From NCBI GenBank assembly GCA_041486115.1, contig JBGPKT010000063.1, positions 1-13,386 on the forward strand: a DNA stretch of 13,386 nucleotides, given 5' to 3'. This document shows positions 12,584 through 13,386 of the stretch, one piece after another (the first letter of the stretch is position 1; each line of letters begins with the position of its first letter). The translations under genes were made by a program, and so were the position numbers. Source of the DNA: JACQBY01 sp041486115 (GTDB taxonomy: Bacteria > Nitrospirota > Nitrospiria > JACQBW01). The notes beneath the pieces are model-generated. The model saw nothing but the letters and a program-made list of their open reading frames with translations. It ran no database searches and was not told the DNA's origin.

Positions 12584-13116
12584 ATCTTCGTTTTCAACAG
12601 GGTCGATACCTTGATCTGCAACTCCAGGAGGCTCCCCTCTTTGCTCGATTTTCCCAGGCTCATATCTTCGATGATGTAGAGCGATCTGGAAGATTCAAGG
12701 TCCGCGATAAATCTCCGAATCGCTTCATAACTCCCGGTCACCGAAAAGGTAGAGGAGACCCTGAGGAAATTCCCCTCGAGCGCCTCTTTTTGATAGGTGA
12801 CCGAAGGGACATTTAAATGGTATTTTTTGGCCAGTTCCCCCGGGATATTTATAACCTGGGTATAACGCCCCTCCTCCTCAAGGAGATTTCCGAACTGGAT
12901 GAGTTTTTCTTCGACCCTTTTTTGCCGGAGGAGCTCCCCCAGCTCGGTTCTCATCTCTTTCAGCCGGTCTTCTTTCTTCAAAAGGGCCTGATCGGATGCC
13001 CTGAAAACGAAGAAGTAGGAGATCAGGAATATCCCAGCCAGTATCCCCAGGAAAACGGACTCTTTTTTATAAAAATGTAAATGGTCAAGATCCGGCATTT
13101 TCCCCTTTTTCTTCAT
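12580..13116 (-). CDS. Second PilO/GspM-like inner-membrane protein
   Basis: 178 residues with one membrane helix (about 20-38, VFLGILAGIFLISYFFVFRA), a charged coiled coil (44-80) and a ferredoxin-like C-terminal part containing LRVSSTFSVTGSYEAIRRFIADLESSRSLYIIEDM, the standard PilO phrase. The frame opens at ATG 13116, overlapping the upstream PilN-like gene by 32 bp. ATG 13098 (residue 7) gives MPDLDHLHFYKKE with GGGG 3 nt before it and a shorter overlap. Neither start is clearly better. Second PilO-like gene of the window, low identity by eye to the one at 1415-2011. Confidence 0.85.
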   Translation of the reverse strand: MKKKGKMPDLDHLHFYKKESVFLGILAGIFLISYFFVFRASDQALLKKEDRLKEMRTELGELLRQKRVEEKLIQFGNLLEEEGRYTQVINIPGELAKKYHLNVPSVTYQKEALEGNFLRVSSTFSVTGSYEAIRRFIADLESSRSLYIIEDMSLGKSSKEGSLLELQIKVSTLLKTKI

Positions 13117-13386
13117 AATTCAAATGGACCAGAAACTCTATCCGGTCTCCTTTCGACTGTTTCTGGTCGAGTAGAAAGATATGGTTGAACCGGGAAGTCC
13201 TCTCAAGCTGAAGGATCAGGAGGGTTAAATCTTTTAACGTCAGGGCTTCGCCCGAAAGGTTGACGCTCTGGTCGGTATACCGGGGTTCAATTTTTTTAAT
13301 AGAAATATTTTTGGGGATCGCTTTTTCGAGATCGTTTAAAAAACCTGTCCATGAAAAAGATTTTTTTTGGATCACCTCATTGACGA
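13085..13386 (-). CDS. Second PilN/GspL-C-like protein, 5' end outside window
   Basis: C-terminal 100 residues of an inner-membrane PilN-like protein. The frame is open to the right edge, beginning VNEVIQKKSFSWTGFLNDLE. The phrase KSFSWT-LLN-LE and the following IPKNISIKKIEP are the signature that opens the periplasmic domain of PilN, and LILQLERTSRFNHIFLL is its last helix and strand. An apparent GTG start at 13375 is internal, because the upstream codons encode further PilN consensus. The membrane helix and PilM-binding motif, if any, lie beyond the window. Confidence 0.85.
   Translation of the reverse strand, partial: VNEVIQKKSFSWTGFLNDLEKAIPKNISIKKIEPRYTDQSVNLSGEALTLKDLTLLILQLERTSRFNHIFLLDQKQSKGDRIEFLVHLNYEEKGENAGS

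Overview
The window is almost entirely a type IV pilus (T4P) biogenesis locus read on the minus strand, so gene order below runs from high to low coordinates. Base composition is intermediate. A secretin with an inner-membrane alignment complex implies a diderm (Gram-negative type) bacterium. Tight ATGA/TAATG overlaps and the mix of MSHA-like and Pil-like genes would fit Nitrospirota or a deltaproteobacterial-type lineage, but nothing here fixes the taxon and that assignment is low confidence.

Layout. (1) 13386-11703: the end of a PilN-like gene, a PilO-like gene, a PilP/GspC-like gene and cutA, all overlapping or abutting. (2) A good sigma70-type promoter (11619-11647), then the assembly ATPase pilB/mshE, the platform protein pilC/mshG, a GspG/MshB-like prepilin whose leader carries a GC-rich double hairpin, and a possible 27-codon small ORF with a strong Shine-Dalgarno sequence. 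(3) A palindromic intergenic element, the MshA-like pilin, and a strong intrinsic terminator lying inside the apparent leader of the next prepilin gene. (4) Minor prepilins: GspH/MshC-like, PilV/MshD-like, PilW/MshO-like and PilX/MshP-like. The last carries about 340 extra residues forming a seven-repeat WAVG beta-propeller-like domain. (5) A terminator-like hairpin, then a small MerR-type HTH gene translationally overlapped with pilM-pilN-pilO-pilP-pilQ. The secretin runs off the left edge.

How it works together. PilB powers and PilC anchors addition of pilin subunits. PilM/N/O/P connect the inner-membrane platform to the secretin PilQ. Minor prepilins prime the fibre and probably sit at its tip. 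Gene order ATPase-platform-pilin-pilin-GspH-PilV-PilW-PilX matches the mshE-G-(F)-B-A-C-D-O-P order of MSHA pili. The second, PilN/O/P-like set at the right edge resembles mshI-J-K in position. No pilT, pilD or pilY1 is present in the window.

Most interesting points: the propeller fused to a PilX/MshP-type minor pilin (a candidate tip adhesin), the in-frame palindromic insertion in a prepilin leader, the small ORF between two pilin genes, the terminator overlapping a prepilin start, and two alignment-complex gene sets in one locus. All six-frame signal on the plus strand appears to be antisense shadow.
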